From DASZRZ01 sp963732925 (GTDB lineage Bacteria; Acidobacteriota; Terriglobia; Terriglobales; Acidobacteriaceae), in contig CAVTBJ010000006.1 in assembly GCA_963732925.1 (NCBI GenBank), positions 248,001 to 312,000 on the forward strand: a DNA stretch of 64,000 nucleotides, read 5' to 3'. Position numbers and translations under genes: made by a program. The notes under the pieces are model-generated. The model had not been told where the DNA came from and searched no databases. It saw only the letters and a program-made list of their open reading frames with translations. This document shows, piece by piece, positions 35,574 through 46,038 of this stretch (within the stretch, counting starts at the first letter, position 1; each line of letters starts with the position of its first letter).

Positions 35574-37101
35574 ATGCTCAATCGGCAAACAGAACTCGCC
35601 TGGCGATACCACAACCAGACTAAACACTCTCCTCTGAGCGTCCGGACCCAGGCCCACAATCTGGACTGGAACAGCATGCCCTGGCCTTTCAAGGTCTATC
35701 CCTCGCTGGAGCCGCTTCCGCTACCGCGCGAGACGCCGCAGTCCGGCGCCGCCGCTCTCTCGGCCATCGCGGAAAATGGTCGTCCCGACGCGGCCCGGCC
35801 GCTCAGTTGGAACGATCTTGCCTCACTGCTGTACTTCTCGGCCGGGGTCACGCGCCAGCGTAAGTATCCGGGAGGGGAAATCTATTTTCGGGCGGCCGCG
35901 TGCACGGGAGCGTTGTATGAAATTGAGCTCTACCTGGTCTGCAGGGGCATTCCCGAGCTGGAGGCCGGGGTGTACCACTTTGCCGTTGCCGAATTCGGAT
36001 TGCGCAAATTGCGCGACGGCGATTTCTCCGGCGTGCTGCGGGAGGCGACGGGGGACCATCCGCGATCGAACGCGCTCCCCTGACCATGATTTGCGCCGGC
36101 GGTGTACTGGCGGAATGCTTGGAAGTATCAGGAGCGAACCTGGCGCCATTTCGGATGGGACAACGGAACGCTTCTGTCCAACCTCATGGCGATGTCTTCC
36201 GCCTTGGGATTGCCAGCCCAGGCGATTCTGGGATTTCAGGAGTCTCGTCAGTCGCCTGATACGATGCGGACACGAGCGGGAGGTGGCGTTCTCGGTGGTA
36301 ACCATCGGGAGCGCGATTTGCCGTCGTTGAATCGCACGCTGCAATTGGGCCACTCGGGCTGGAGCATCTGCCATATTCGGCCGCGAGGTCGATTATCCCG
36401 CCATGCGCGAGGCCCATCGGCATCGTCCTTGACAAGCAGCCGAGAGGTCCAGTCATGGCGCGACACCCCACTCCGGATGCCGTAAGCGCGCCCGGGGGGG
36501 ATCACTGATTCTGTTGCGCCTCTGGCGGAACGGGACATCCATCCGACCCCATCGAACGCGTGATTCTGCGACGGGGTTCCACTCGCCAGTTTGCCCGCGA
36601 GGCGATCTCCTTTCCCAGCTTTCCACCATCCTGGACCGGGCCACGCGGGGGTTCCCGGCGGACTTTCACAAGCCGCTTTCAGCCCAATTGAATCACATGT
36701 ACCTGATCGTCAATGCGGTCGAAGGACTGCAGCCGGGCAGCGTACTACTTCCATCGCGACCGCAGGGCATTGCAGCTGCTGAAAACGGGGGATTACCGGG
36801 CGGAAGCTTCCTTTCTGGGGCTGGAGCAGCAACTGCCCGGTGACGCCGCAGTGGACGTTTTCTTTCTGGCCGACATGAACGTATCCTCGAGACATACGGC
36901 AATCGCGGTTACCGAGCTGCCCAGCTGGAAGCAGGTGTGGTGGGAGGGAAACTCTACCTGGCGGCGTACGCCCTGCGGCTCGGGGCCAGCGGCCTCACGT
37001 TCTACGACGATGACGTCACTGAATTCTTCTCTCCCCATGCTACCGGCAAGAGCGCAATTTTCCTGACCTGTCTGGGCAGGAGCGCGCGGCAGAAAACTTA
37101 A
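35574..37101 (+). pseudogene. Two-domain SagB-type nitroreductase, many frameshifts
   Basis: Short stretches in all three frames reconstruct a SagB/ThcOx-family FMN oxidoreductase of about 510 residues with two copies of the domain. First copy: RYHNQTKHSPLSV, FKVYPSLEPLPLPRE, LASLLYFSAGVTRQRKYPGG and, after shifts, APLTMICAGG, YWRNAWKYQERTWRHFGWDN and ALGLPAQAILGFQ. Second copy: IERVILRRGSTRQFAREAI, QLSTILDRATRGFPADFHKP, YFHRDRRALQLL and RGYRAAQLEAGVVGGKLYLA, ending RSARQKT at 37101. I count at least six shifts, which is denser than anywhere else here. Family members oxidise azoline rings in peptides, but no precursor peptide or cyclodehydratase is nearby. Confidence 0.75.
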
Positions 37102-37507
37102 CCAGCCTCGCACGGGACGACTTGCCATTGCGAGTGGGGGGCTGCAGTTTGTCCTTTTCGGCTTTGAGGGCTTTCTCGCACTTGTTCCCTGCCGTCCCGC
37201 CCGGTCCCGATTTCACACTTCTGAAAACTTCGGGAAATCATCCCGCGATGACCGGCAATAACCATTCTGGGACACGGTATCGCCCTGCAGTTCATGGACT
37301 TTAGGAAGGTCTCGCGGGAGTCTAGACAGGTCCGCTTCTATGTTACTGTTAGCCACCTCTGCTGCGCAGTTTGCGACTGCAGGCGGTTCGTCTTTTATTT
37401 GCCGGATGCCTCCAGCGGAGGCGCAACCTGGCGACAGGCTGCGCAGCCTGGCAAGCAAGTCGCAGTGGAACCAGCTAAAATTGCCTGATGGCAGGAGTGC
37501 AGGTCGT
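37102..37507. other. Spacer without a supported gene
   Basis: About 400 bases between the decayed SagB-type gene and the TPR gene. Short frames exist but none resembles a family. Confidence 0.4.
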
Positions 37508-40500
37508 ATGGCGTTCGGTTTTGGTTTTAATAAAGCAAAGGTCCTCAACTCTGCGGAGAAGCACGTCCAGCAGGGCAAGATTCAGAACGCAATCAATGAC
37601 TACGAAAAGGTCTTGCAGCATGAACCCAAAGACCTGGCGATTCTGAATACCCTGGGGGACCTCTATGCCCGCATGGGAGACCCCAGCCGCGCTGCCTCCT
37701 ACTTCAAGAAAGTTGGGGACGCCTACGCCGCCGAAGGATTCACAGTAAAGCCATCGCGCTCTACAAGAAAATCACCAAAATTAACCCCTCGGGTGTGGAA
37801 GACATCCGCCGGCTGGCGGAACTTTATACCCAGCAGAACCTGCTCAGCGATGCGCGCCAGCAATACTTGCTGGTTGCCGACCAGTACACCAAAGGCAACC
37901 TCCTGGATGCCGCCATCGGGATTTTCCAGAAGATGCTGGAGTTTGATCCCGACAACGTCGCCATGCAAACCCGCCTGGCAGATCTCTACGTGCGCATGGG
38001 CAAAAAAGACGAAGCCCAGGAGATCTTTTTCAAGTCGGCGAAGATGCTGCAAAAGCGGGGATCGGCGGAGGGGGCGGATGAAGCCCTCACGCGAGTGCTG
38101 ACCCTGTCGCCGGGGAATCCGCACGCGCTGTTGATGCGGGCGCAGATTGCGGTGGAAGACCGGCAATCACGCGGCGGCCGTACGTCACCTGGAAAGCATT
38201 CCCAACATCGATTCCAATGCCGAGGGGCTGGCCTGTCTGCTGCGCGCGCGTTTGGCGATGTCCCAGCCGGAAGAGGCGGAACCGCTGGCCCGCAAGCTCC
38301 TGGTCGTGCATGATGATCTTTCCGGCATCGACCACTTTGCCGATTGGCTGGCCACGCGCGGGCAGTTTGAAGCCGCGTTGCGCATCTATGCCGAGCACAG
38401 CGATCGCCTGCTGGCAAACAATCCCGAGCGGTTGCTAAATGCGCTGCGCACCCTCACCGACCGGGTAAAGGAGAATGCAACCGCGCTGGAGCTGGTGCTG
38501 GGCCTGCTGCAAAAAGCAGGAGAGCAGAGCCAGATCACCGAGGTGATCGAGTTGCTGGCTCACGCACTGGTGCAGCGGGGCGACCAGGCGCGCGCCCGCG
38601 ATTACTACCGGGATCTTTCGGTGCTGGAGCCGGAAAATCCTGTCCACGAACAGAACTACCGGCAGATGGTGGCGCGCCTGGGACAGGACTCGGTCGCACG
38701 TTCCTTCAGTGCCCAGGAGGGCGGCCGAGCCTTCATGGCGGATGAGCTGGAAACCTCCGCTCCCGGGCTGACGCAACCCCTGGATGCGCATGCCAGTGGC
38801 GCCGTGGAAGCCGCGCTCACCGAGTCTGAGCTGCTGGACTCCTACAATCTACACCCCAAGGCGATTGCCACCCTCGAATCAGTGCTGGCGCAGGCTCCCA
38901 AGAGCGCGCGTCTGCACCAGCGCCTGGCCACGGCTTATGCGCACAGCGAGCGTTATGAGGATGCGGCGCGCAGTTGCGACATCCTGGCCGAGGTTTTTGA
39001 GGAGAACGGACACGCGGCTCAAGCCAGGGAATATACGGCCCTAGCGAAGCGTTACCGGGAACAGGCGGCAGAGCGATCCCAGGCGGAGTCGTCCACGAAG
39101 CTCGAAGCGGCCTCAGAGCTTCCGCCAGATGAGTCCCTTGCTCAGGCGGCGCCTCCGGCGGAAGAATTTGCGCTCGATAGTCCATCGCAGGAGGTAGGCA
39201 GCGCGGAATCCATCTCCGCCGCCGATGATTCCATCGGAGTGGAAGCGGGCCCGGAGTTCAAGCTTGAGTTCCAACCGGATCCGTCCCCAGGTCGAGAAGT
39301 CCGGCCAGAAGTCCGGGAAGACGCGGGGGACACGGTCGAAGCTGTGGGTTCGCTTCAAGAAGCTGTGGGTTCGCCTCAATCGGATGAATTCCAATCCTCT
39401 CCGTCGGCCGGGGACGCAAGTGCGGAATCCCCAGATGAAGCGGAAGTCGAACTGGACATCTCTGACGAATGGCAACCCGCGATGCAGGCGACCACCACCG
39501 AGGAACTCCTCTCCGGCTTGCAAACTGGAGAGGAGTCCGCTGATGAAGTCGTAGTGGAACCCGACGAGCCCGCGAACTCGCCGGCAGCGGAACTGCTGGA
39601 AGAGATCCGCTTCTACATTGGGCAGCAAATGTGGGAAGAGGCGGCGGCGGTCATCGAGAAATGCGCTGCCCTCGCGCCTCAGCTTCCGGACCTGCCCGAG
39701 TTGAAACAGCAGATTGCTGGAGCAATCGCGTCCGCTCAGGCTTCCCCAGCGGAGGTTTCGGATAGCCCGTTCTCCGGACATTTGCAGCCCGGGAACGCAT
39801 TTCCGCAGGTTCCTCCGCCTGAGGCTGGATTGGCTGAGGTTTCGCGTTCGGGAGTCCCTGCAAACGGGATTGCGTACACGAGCGAACCGGCTTCCGCCCA
39901 GACAGTCCCTGCGGATTATTCCGCGCTGCCGCCCCTGGGGATGCCCCCGGCTGCGCAGCCCACGGCGCATTCCGGAAGCGCGCTGGACAACCTTGTGGCC
40001 GGCTTAGAGGCTGCAATGCCCTCCGATCTGGCTCCAGCCACGCCCCCGCCGGCATGCGAAGAAGAGAAACCTGCCGCGGCTCCGCCCTCGGTGGAGGCGT
40101 GGAATGGCTCCCGCGTTAACCATGCGGAAACGCAAGATTTGGTGGAAGAATTGGATCTTCCCGACGCGGCGCCAGAACTGAACGGCGCGGTGAAAGATGC
40201 TCCGAAAGACGCGCTCGCGGAGCTCTTCGAGGAGTTCAAGCAGGAGGCCGAGCAGACTGGCAGCGACAACGAAGATCCCGAGAGCCATTACAGCCTGGGC
40301 GTGGCATTTCGGGAAATGGGCTTGCTGGACGAGGCGATTGGCGAATTGCAGAAGGTGGCGCGAACCATTGAGATGCGACACTCCTTCCGCGACACTCTCC
40401 AGGTTTACACCTTGCTGGGACAGTGTTTCCTGGAAAAGGGGGTGCCGGAGGTGGCGGTCCGCTGGTATGAGAAGGCCCTCTCTTCCGCTTCCGACGGCGA

Positions 40501-40648
40501 AGCGCGTGTGGCCGTGCATTATGAATTGGGCTCGGCACATGAGGCGGCGGGCAGCCGTCCGGCTGCCCTGAAACATTTCATGGAAGTCTACGGCGCCAAC
40601 ATTGATTATCGCGATGTGGCCGAGCGGATTCGGGGCTTAAAGTCGTAG
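37508..40648 (+). CDS. Large tetratricopeptide-repeat protein (two frameshifts)
   Basis: A scaffold protein of about 1,046 residues made of helical TPR pairs with a long acidic, Glu/Ser/Pro-rich linker. The start MAFGFGFNKAKVLNSAEKHV leads into repeats (NDYEKVLQHEPKDLAILN, LYARMGDPSRAASYFKKVGD). One base appears missing near 37742, after which SKAIALYKKITKINPSG and AELYTQQNLLSDARQQYLLV are in a second frame; one extra base near 38160 returns to the third frame, clean for 830 residues. The last TPRs (SHYSLGVAFREMGLLDEAI) lie at the C-terminus. No signal peptide. Partner proteins unknown. Confidence 0.75.
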
Positions 40649-40659
40649 AATGCCTATAT

Positions 40660-41058
40660 ATGGGTTCTACGGGCAACACCAGACACACCGCGCAACCGGG
40701 TTCCACTCCTGAGCTTTCGGCAAGCGGCAGCACTCCCGGTGTGGAAGAGGAAAAGCTGGTTTCCGGCGCCTATCCCCGCGTTTCCCGCCTTACCGTCTGG
40801 GTTCACCGCCTGTCTCTGGTAGTTCTGGTCGTCTTCTGCATCGAACTAGGTATGCTGCTGGCCATCCTGCCGTGGACGCGGGTATGGACGGAAAACAGTC
40901 TGCTGGTCTCCTACCCATCCCTGAGCGTTTTCATGGGCAACAACTTTGCCCGGGGGGCGATCACCGGGCTGGGTTTGCTGGATGTCTGGATTGGGATCTG
41001 GGAGGCAATTCATTATTCCGACCCCGGAGAAGCGAAACCTGCCGTGCACCTGTCTTGA
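40660..41058 (+). CDS. Small membrane protein of unknown function
   Basis: A 132-residue protein with a polar N-terminus, one clear hydrophobic helix (LSLVVLVVFCIELGMLLAIL) and a second weaker one (AITGLGLLDVWIGIWEAIHY). It begins 12 bases after the TPR gene stop and is probably co-transcribed with it. I do not recognise a family. Confidence 0.6.
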   Translation: MGSTGNTRHTAQPGSTPELSASGSTPGVEEEKLVSGAYPRVSRLTVWVHRLSLVVLVVFCIELGMLLAILPWTRVWTENSLLVSYPSLSVFMGNNFARGAITGLGLLDVWIGIWEAIHYSDPGEAKPAVHLS

Positions 41059-41114
41059 GCATCTTCTCATCGTAATGGTTTGAGATTAGAGAAGGGACGT
41101 TGCAGACTGAAGCC

Positions 41115-41993
41115 ATGGATGAACCCATTGAACGCGCTCCGCTGGCCTACGAAAATTCGAAATTCCTGAAGAGTCCCGACGCCCGCGCCTTGCGCATTCT
41201 TTCCGAGTACATGGAGCCTCTCCACCGCTTCCGCCGGGAGCGCATTCAGGACACGATTGTCTTCTTCGGCTCGGCGCGGTTCCACAGCCACAGCAAAGCC
41301 TCGGAGCGCCTGGAAGTGCTGGAAAAACCCGATTCCGCCGATCCCGCGCCGCCCGACCAGCAGACAGAACTGAACCGCGCTCGCGCCGCCGTGGACATGG
41401 CGCGCTATTACGAGGACGCCCGGCGACTGGCTCATATGCTCACGAAGTGGTCACTTTCGCTTTCCTCCAAGCGGCATCGTTTTGTCATCACCACCGGCGG
41501 TGGTCCGGGGATCATGGAAGCCGCCAACCTGGGAGCGCGCGAGGCCGGCGGCAAGACCATCGGACTGAACATCAACCTGCCTTATGAGCAGATGCCCAAC
41601 TCTTACATCACCCCCAGCTTGAACTTGGAGTTTCATTACTTTTTCATGCGAAAGTTGTGGTTTGCTTATCTGGCGAAAGGGCTGATCGTTTTCCCCGGCG
41701 GATTCGGCACCATGGATGAATTGTTTGAGCTGCTCACCCTGGCGCAGACCGAGAAGCTGGCAAAAAAGATTATCGTGGTGGTGTACGGCCGCGAGTATTG
41801 GAACCGGGTTATCAACTTTCAGGCCATGGTCGATGCCGGCACGATTGCGCCCGAAGACCTCAACCTGTTCCACATGGCCGATACTCCCGAGGATGCTTTT
41901 CAGTTTCTCCGCGAGGGTCTGACGAAGTACCATCTCACCCCGCAACCGCCGTCGGAAAACGAGCCCGAAATCGCACAGACGCGGGGGTCGTGA
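41115..41993 (+). CDS. LOG family protein
   Basis: A Rossmann-fold protein of the LOG/'lysine decarboxylase-like' family, which cleaves nucleoside 5-monophosphates to release the base (cytokinin activation in plants). Diagnostic motifs are present: FVITTGGGPGIMEAANLGA and PGGFGTMDELFELL (P-G-G-x-G-T-x-x-E). The 292-residue length puts it in the longer bacterial type, with an N-terminal helical extension (MEPLHRFRRERIQDTIVFFG). ATG 41115 chosen; a TTG five codons upstream also fits. Substrate here is unknown. Confidence 0.88.
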   Translation: MDEPIERAPLAYENSKFLKSPDARALRILSEYMEPLHRFRRERIQDTIVFFGSARFHSHSKASERLEVLEKPDSADPAPPDQQTELNRARAAVDMARYYEDARRLAHMLTKWSLSLSSKRHRFVITTGGGPGIMEAANLGAREAGGKTIGLNINLPYEQMPNSYITPSLNLEFHYFFMRKLWFAYLAKGLIVFPGGFGTMDELFELLTLAQTEKLAKKIIVVVYGREYWNRVINFQAMVDAGTIAPEDLNLFHMADTPEDAFQFLREGLTKYHLTPQPPSENEPEIAQTRGS

Positions 41994-42155
41994 AAAACGG
42001 CCTTCCGCTCTATTCCTGCGGTTTTGAATTGATACTCTTGCCGGCCCGTCCAGTGCCGCGATTGCTTCTCAGTCGTTGCCTTAGGCAAATCGAGTCAAGC
42101 CGCTGATTTGTCGGCTTCCCGGCGTTGGTCTGCCTGCTCCTGGGCATTCTGACTG

Positions 42156-42683
42156 TCAGCTGAGGGGCATGGTGGCAAGCGGGCGGAACAGCACCACAAA
42201 AATAATCAGGTAAACGATCCAGCCGATAATGGCGACGCCAATCGCTCGCAAAGTGCTGGTGTAGTCGAGGGCCTGGCGGACGGCAATGATCATGGTCACC
42301 AGCATCCAGATCGAAGTCACCAGAAGGAAGATGGGGCCGAGGAAAGGGATAATGCCGAAGACCCGCAAAATTCCTGGTGAGGCGGCAAATCCCAGGGTGC
42401 GCAGGAGCTCCGACACGTCGGCCTCGGTCTGGCGCTCAGGCAAAAGCTTGGCGCCGATGAAATAGGTCAACACCGCCCAGATCACCCAGCCAATCAAGTC
42501 TCCGATTACGGTGCCGATAAAGGCCCGGGGAGCACCATGCCAGAGGGCAATTCCGGCGGCGATGCCGGACAACACCACCACAGCCATGGCCTGCCCGGTT
42601 GCCCCCCTGTCGTGTTCCACTTCCTCATAGGTGGCGACATCCAGTGTGGCGGCGCCGATCATGCGCTGAACAAAATTTGCCAT
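42156..42683 (-). CDS. Yip1-family membrane protein
   Basis: A 175-residue protein with about five hydrophobic helices (AMAVVVLSGIAAGIALW, GDLIGWVIWAVLTYFIG, LGPIFLLVTSIWMLVTMIIA, AIIGWIVYLIIFVVLF), the pattern and length of Yip1-like proteins. The conserved segment ELLRTLGFAASPGILRVFG is typical of bacterial members. No biochemical function is known. It stands alone. Confidence 0.75.
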   Translation of the reverse strand: MANFVQRMIGAATLDVATYEEVEHDRGATGQAMAVVVLSGIAAGIALWHGAPRAFIGTVIGDLIGWVIWAVLTYFIGAKLLPERQTEADVSELLRTLGFAASPGILRVFGIIPFLGPIFLLVTSIWMLVTMIIAVRQALDYTSTLRAIGVAIIGWIVYLIIFVVLFRPLATMPLS

Positions 42684-42851
42684 TACATTCTCTGCACTTT
42701 CTCAAGAATTGCCGCACCAGCGCCTGCAGTCCGAGGCGGTTGTCTCCAGCATCTTAGCCAGTTCCCGCTGTGATGCAAGCTGTTCTCATCGATTTGTCCG
42801 CTGCCGCTGCAGGTTTTTGCAGTCCGCAGGCCTCTGCCGTAAATTAATGAG

Positions 42852-43613
42852 GTGATTCTGTATTACATCACGGATCGAAAGCAGTTTCCTGGTTCGGAAG
42901 CGGCGCGCCGCGCACGCCTGCTGGACAAGATTGCGGAAGCGGCGTCGTACGGCGTCGATTTCGTGCAACTGCGGGAAAAGGACCTCCCCACCCGGGAACT
43001 GGAGCTTCTGGCGCGGGAAGCAGCCAGCATCGTGGAAAGGGAACCCGGCCCTACGCGCCTGCTAGTGAATTCACGAACCGATGTGGCGCTGGCTGCGGGA
43101 GCTCACGGCGTGCACCTGCGCTCCGGCGATATCTCCCCCGGCGAGGTGCGGGCCATCTGGGCCAGGGCAGCTTGTGCCGAGTTCCGTGCCGCTCCCGTTC
43201 TCGGGGTATCGTGTCACACGATGGAATCGGTGCGGGCAGCAGACGCGCACGGCGCAAACTTCGCGGTGTTCGCCCCGGTATTCGAAAAGCAGGGGTCGCC
43301 GGGCTCTGGTCTGCGCGCGCTCCTCCTGGCCTGCACACCGCAGGCTGGACCGGGCAATGTGGAGGGGCCGGGAACATCGCGGCTTCCGGTCCTGGCCCTG
43401 GGCGGCGTAACCCTGGCGAACGCTGCCCAGTGCATGGCAGCGGGAGCCGCCGGAGTAGCGGCGATCCGAATGTTTCAGGAAAATTCCCTGGAGACCGTTC
43501 TGGAAACCCTGCGCTCCCTGCGGGCCCGTGCCGCAGATGCAAGGGCCTTGCCGGAAGACCGGGAGGACCGCCCTAGCGGCCGTACGGAACCAGGAAACGC
43601 AGCACAAAATTAA
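42852..43613 (+). CDS. thiE: Thiamine phosphate synthase
   Basis: Joins the thiazole and pyrimidine halves of thiamine. The TIM-barrel start ILYYITDRKQF, VQLREKDLPTRELELLA, LLVNSRTDVALAAGAHGVHL, LGVSCHTMESVRAA, FAVFAPVFEKQG and VLALGGVTLANAAQCMAAGA all match ThiE/TenI. The 253-residue length includes a disordered tail. The GTG start follows a weak ATGAG site. No other thi genes are near, and the last 41 bases overlap the converging holin-like gene. Confidence 0.88.
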   Translation: MILYYITDRKQFPGSEAARRARLLDKIAEAASYGVDFVQLREKDLPTRELELLAREAASIVEREPGPTRLLVNSRTDVALAAGAHGVHLRSGDISPGEVRAIWARAACAEFRAAPVLGVSCHTMESVRAADAHGANFAVFAPVFEKQGSPGSGLRALLLACTPQAGPGNVEGPGTSRLPVLALGGVTLANAAQCMAAGAAGVAAIRMFQENSLETVLETLRSLRARAADARALPEDREDRPSGRTEPGNAAQN

Positions 43614-43917
43614 TAAAGACCAGCGCGATCGCGCCCAGAAAAGCCGCGCCAAAGCCCACGATCAGAAAGCCCGGAACCAGCCACGACGCCAGCTCCAGCA
43701 TGAGAGCGTTGATCACGAACCAGAAGAGCCCCAGCGTGACGATCGTAAGGGGGAAGGTGACGACTTTCAGAAACAGGCCCAGCGTGGCGTTCACCACCCC
43801 GATGATCAGGGCTGCCAGCAGAGCGGGCAGGAATCCGCGCACCTCGAATCCGGGCACCAGCCAAGTAACGATCAGCAGCGCCACGGCACTTAAAAGCCAG
43901 TTCAGGAGTAAGCGCAT
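43573..43917 (-). CDS. Phage holin family 4-like membrane protein
   Basis: A 114-residue protein with four hydrophobic segments (LLLNWLLSAVALLIVTWLVP, FLPALLAALIIGVVNATLG, FPLTIVTLGLFWFVINALML, AFLGAIALVFINFVLRFLV), the pattern of the phage_holin_4_2 family, which is widely chromosomal and not a prophage sign. Start MRLLLNW is the family start; upstream in-frame codons look non-coding. It overlaps the end of thiE by 41 bases on the opposite strand. Confidence 0.8.
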   Translation of the reverse strand: MRLLLNWLLSAVALLIVTWLVPGFEVRGFLPALLAALIIGVVNATLGLFLKVVTFPLTIVTLGLFWFVINALMLELASWLVPGFLIVGFGAAFLGAIALVFINFVLRFLVPYGR

Positions 43918-44145
43918 ACTTTTGTACGTCCGTCGCGGAAAGCAGCCTGCGAATCTGCGCTGAGCGGGCAGCGCGGAGTCCTGTTCTGCGGCACGACTCA
44001 CGCAGCACGCTCGCCCTGCTGCTGTCCTCCAGTTTGGCAATCTACCCTATCAGAGAACCCGGTTTTCTGCTCTGAAAGAGCAGGATTGCAGGTGGATCGC
44101 GCCGGAAAATGAGAGTACATTCTCCTGCGAAAGGAATCGCGCCTT

Positions 44146-45033
44146 ATGGGACGTGCACAACGAACTGCTTTTCGGCTTGCCATACTAGCCGGCATTTGCC
44201 TGCTGGCTTCCAGCGTATTGGCTCAGCAGGCTGCAAATTCACTGACGGTGACCAAGCTGGCGGACAACGTCTACTATGCCGCCGGGGGCGGTGGGAACAG
44301 TGGCATCATTATCGGCAAATCCGGTGTGATCGTCGTGGACGCTAAAATCAACGAGGAAAGCGCCAAGCAGCTACTGGCTGAGATCGCCAAGCTTACTCCC
44401 AAACCGGTGACCGACCTGATCGAAACCCACAGCGATGGCGATCACGTGAACGGCGTCGCCTGGTTTCCCGCGGGCATCACCATCATTGCTCACGAGAACA
44501 ACAAGCGCGAACAGGAAGCCGCGCTCAAGGCCGGGACCCCCACTCCTCCTGCGGACCGCCTGCCTACACGTCTGGTTAAGGGCGACAGCCCGAAGGGAGT
44601 CAAAGAGTCGGTGACGCTGCAAGGCGTTCACGTTCAGCTGCTGCACTGGGTTCCCGCGCATACGACTGGTGATCTGGTAGTATTTCTGCCCGATCAGGGT
44701 ATTGTGTTCACTGGTGACATTATCGTCACCAATCGTGTCGATCCCATCATTCACCTGGAGAAGAATGGCTCCTCGTCGGGGTGGGTCACCACCGCGGAGG
44801 GAATTGCAGCCCTGAATGCCCGGCAGTTCGTTCCGGGCCACGGCGACGTGCTGAACAAGGCAGACCTGCAGGCAAAAGTGCAGCAGATCAAAGAAAAGCG
44901 GGAAAAGATCATATCCATGCTTCACCAGGGCAAGACCGTGGAGGAAATTGAAGCCGCGTTTCCCGATTCTCCCAAGGGAGGGAGATTCCCCGGTCTGCCG
45001 GAGATCGTCTCCCAGGAAATGGCCGGCCGGTAG
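44146..45033 (+). CDS. Exported MBL-fold hydrolase
   Basis: A 295-residue protein with a signal peptide (FRLAILAGICLLASSVLAQQ) and a metallo-beta-lactamase fold. The metal motif reads THSDGDHVNG, with Asp in place of the second His of H-x-H-x-D-H, as in the SoxH/quinoprotein-relay-like branch; the other ligands are VPAHTTGDLVVFLPD, FTGDIIV and FVPGHGD. So it may bind one or two metals in the periplasm. Substrate unknown. The gene stands alone and its frame is intact. Confidence 0.8.
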   Translation: MGRAQRTAFRLAILAGICLLASSVLAQQAANSLTVTKLADNVYYAAGGGGNSGIIIGKSGVIVVDAKINEESAKQLLAEIAKLTPKPVTDLIETHSDGDHVNGVAWFPAGITIIAHENNKREQEAALKAGTPTPPADRLPTRLVKGDSPKGVKESVTLQGVHVQLLHWVPAHTTGDLVVFLPDQGIVFTGDIIVTNRVDPIIHLEKNGSSSGWVTTAEGIAALNARQFVPGHGDVLNKADLQAKVQQIKEKREKIISMLHQGKTVEEIEAAFPDSPKGGRFPGLPEIVSQEMAGR

Positions 45034-45053
45034 CAGACGGAACGATTGGAAGC

Positions 45054-45896
45054 CTATCCCTCCTCTTCCGGGTCAGAGAGCCCGGTCTTCAGTCCCAGAT
45101 GAGCGAGGAGTTTACTGATGGCCTCCGTCTGCTCCTCCTGCTGCCGCAGAAGTTGATCCCATTGCAGCTCGCGCAGGGCGTCGATTTTGGCGTGCAGGGA
45201 GAGAATCTCCACCTCGGCGCGCAGATTCACCTCATAATCACTGCGGGCGTCGATACGGTCCTTGGTAGCTTGGCGGTTCTGGCTCATCATGATCACGGGA
45301 GCCTGCATGGCTGCCACACACGACAGCACCAGATTCAGCAGGATAAAGGGATAGGGATCGAAGGGCCGTACCACTTCCTGGTTGATGATCATCCAGGCGA
45401 CCAGCGCGGTGAAGAAGATCCCGATAAATGACCAACTGCCGCCGAACGTGGCGATTTTGTCGGCAACCCGCTGGCCGAAGGTGAGCTGGGCGTCGAAAAC
45501 CTGGTTGGGGTCCTTGGTCTTGGGAGCCTTCCCCAGCACGGCGGAGAAGGCGCGGCGTTCGAATTCACTCAGGCGGCGGAAGCGGCTCTCCAGTTCGTCC
45601 CCGAGCGCGGCTGGCCGGGGCACCGGCGTAAAGCGAGAGACATTCCACACCCGCCGCAAAAGCCGCAAGCTGCCAACCAGAATGGCCGCGCCAATCACCG
45701 CCACGAAAATATTAGCAGCGTAGTGGCCGGGCGAGGTGAAGCCCAAATGCTTGAACAGCCAGCCTCCGACGAGAGCGCCAAGAGAGCCTACGGTCAGGTC
45801 GCCCAGCATCCCAAAGTCGCGTTTGCTCTTCATTGCCACTCGGGCCAGCCAGCCCGCCACCAGTCCGCTGATAAACCATGTCAGTACGTATCGCAT
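45054..45896 (-). CDS. GlsB/YmgE-DUF1003 fusion membrane protein
   Basis: Two domains in 280 residues. The first 75 (RYVLTWFISGLVAGWLARVA then GDLTVGSLGALVGGWLF and AAILVGSL) form the three-helix transglycosylase-associated/GlsB-YmgE fold. From about 125 a DUF1003 domain follows: GQRVADKIATFGGSWSFIG, WMIINQEVVRPFDPYPFILL, LVLSCVAAMQAPVIMMSQNR and EVNLRAEVEILSLHAKIDAL. Both parts exist separately in many genomes. Start MRYVLTW; the upstream in-frame region looks non-coding. Function unknown. Confidence 0.8.
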   Translation of the reverse strand: MRYVLTWFISGLVAGWLARVAMKSKRDFGMLGDLTVGSLGALVGGWLFKHLGFTSPGHYAANIFVAVIGAAILVGSLRLLRRVWNVSRFTPVPRPAALGDELESRFRRLSEFERRAFSAVLGKAPKTKDPNQVFDAQLTFGQRVADKIATFGGSWSFIGIFFTALVAWMIINQEVVRPFDPYPFILLNLVLSCVAAMQAPVIMMSQNRQATKDRIDARSDYEVNLRAEVEILSLHAKIDALRELQWDQLLRQQEEQTEAISKLLAHLGLKTGLSDPEEEG

Positions 45897-46038
45897 GCGC
45901 TTGTCCCCCCTTTGCTGGATAGGGACAATGTGCCTGAAAGGGGTTGGATTAAGCAAACGAAGGGAGCCAAGAGGGTGCAACAGCTTTGCCCCGTGAGGTG
46001 GAAACGTTCCCGCTGAATGGGATTGCAAAAGCTGAAGC

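Noticed and set aside
35574..37101. A thiazole/oxazole-modified peptide biosynthesis cluster
   Set aside because: The SagB-type gene is broken and there is no cyclodehydratase (SagC/D) or precursor peptide nearby.
43573..43917. Holin-like gene as evidence of a prophage
   Set aside because: The phage_holin_4_2 family is widespread on chromosomes, and no integrase, capsid or lysin gene is nearby.
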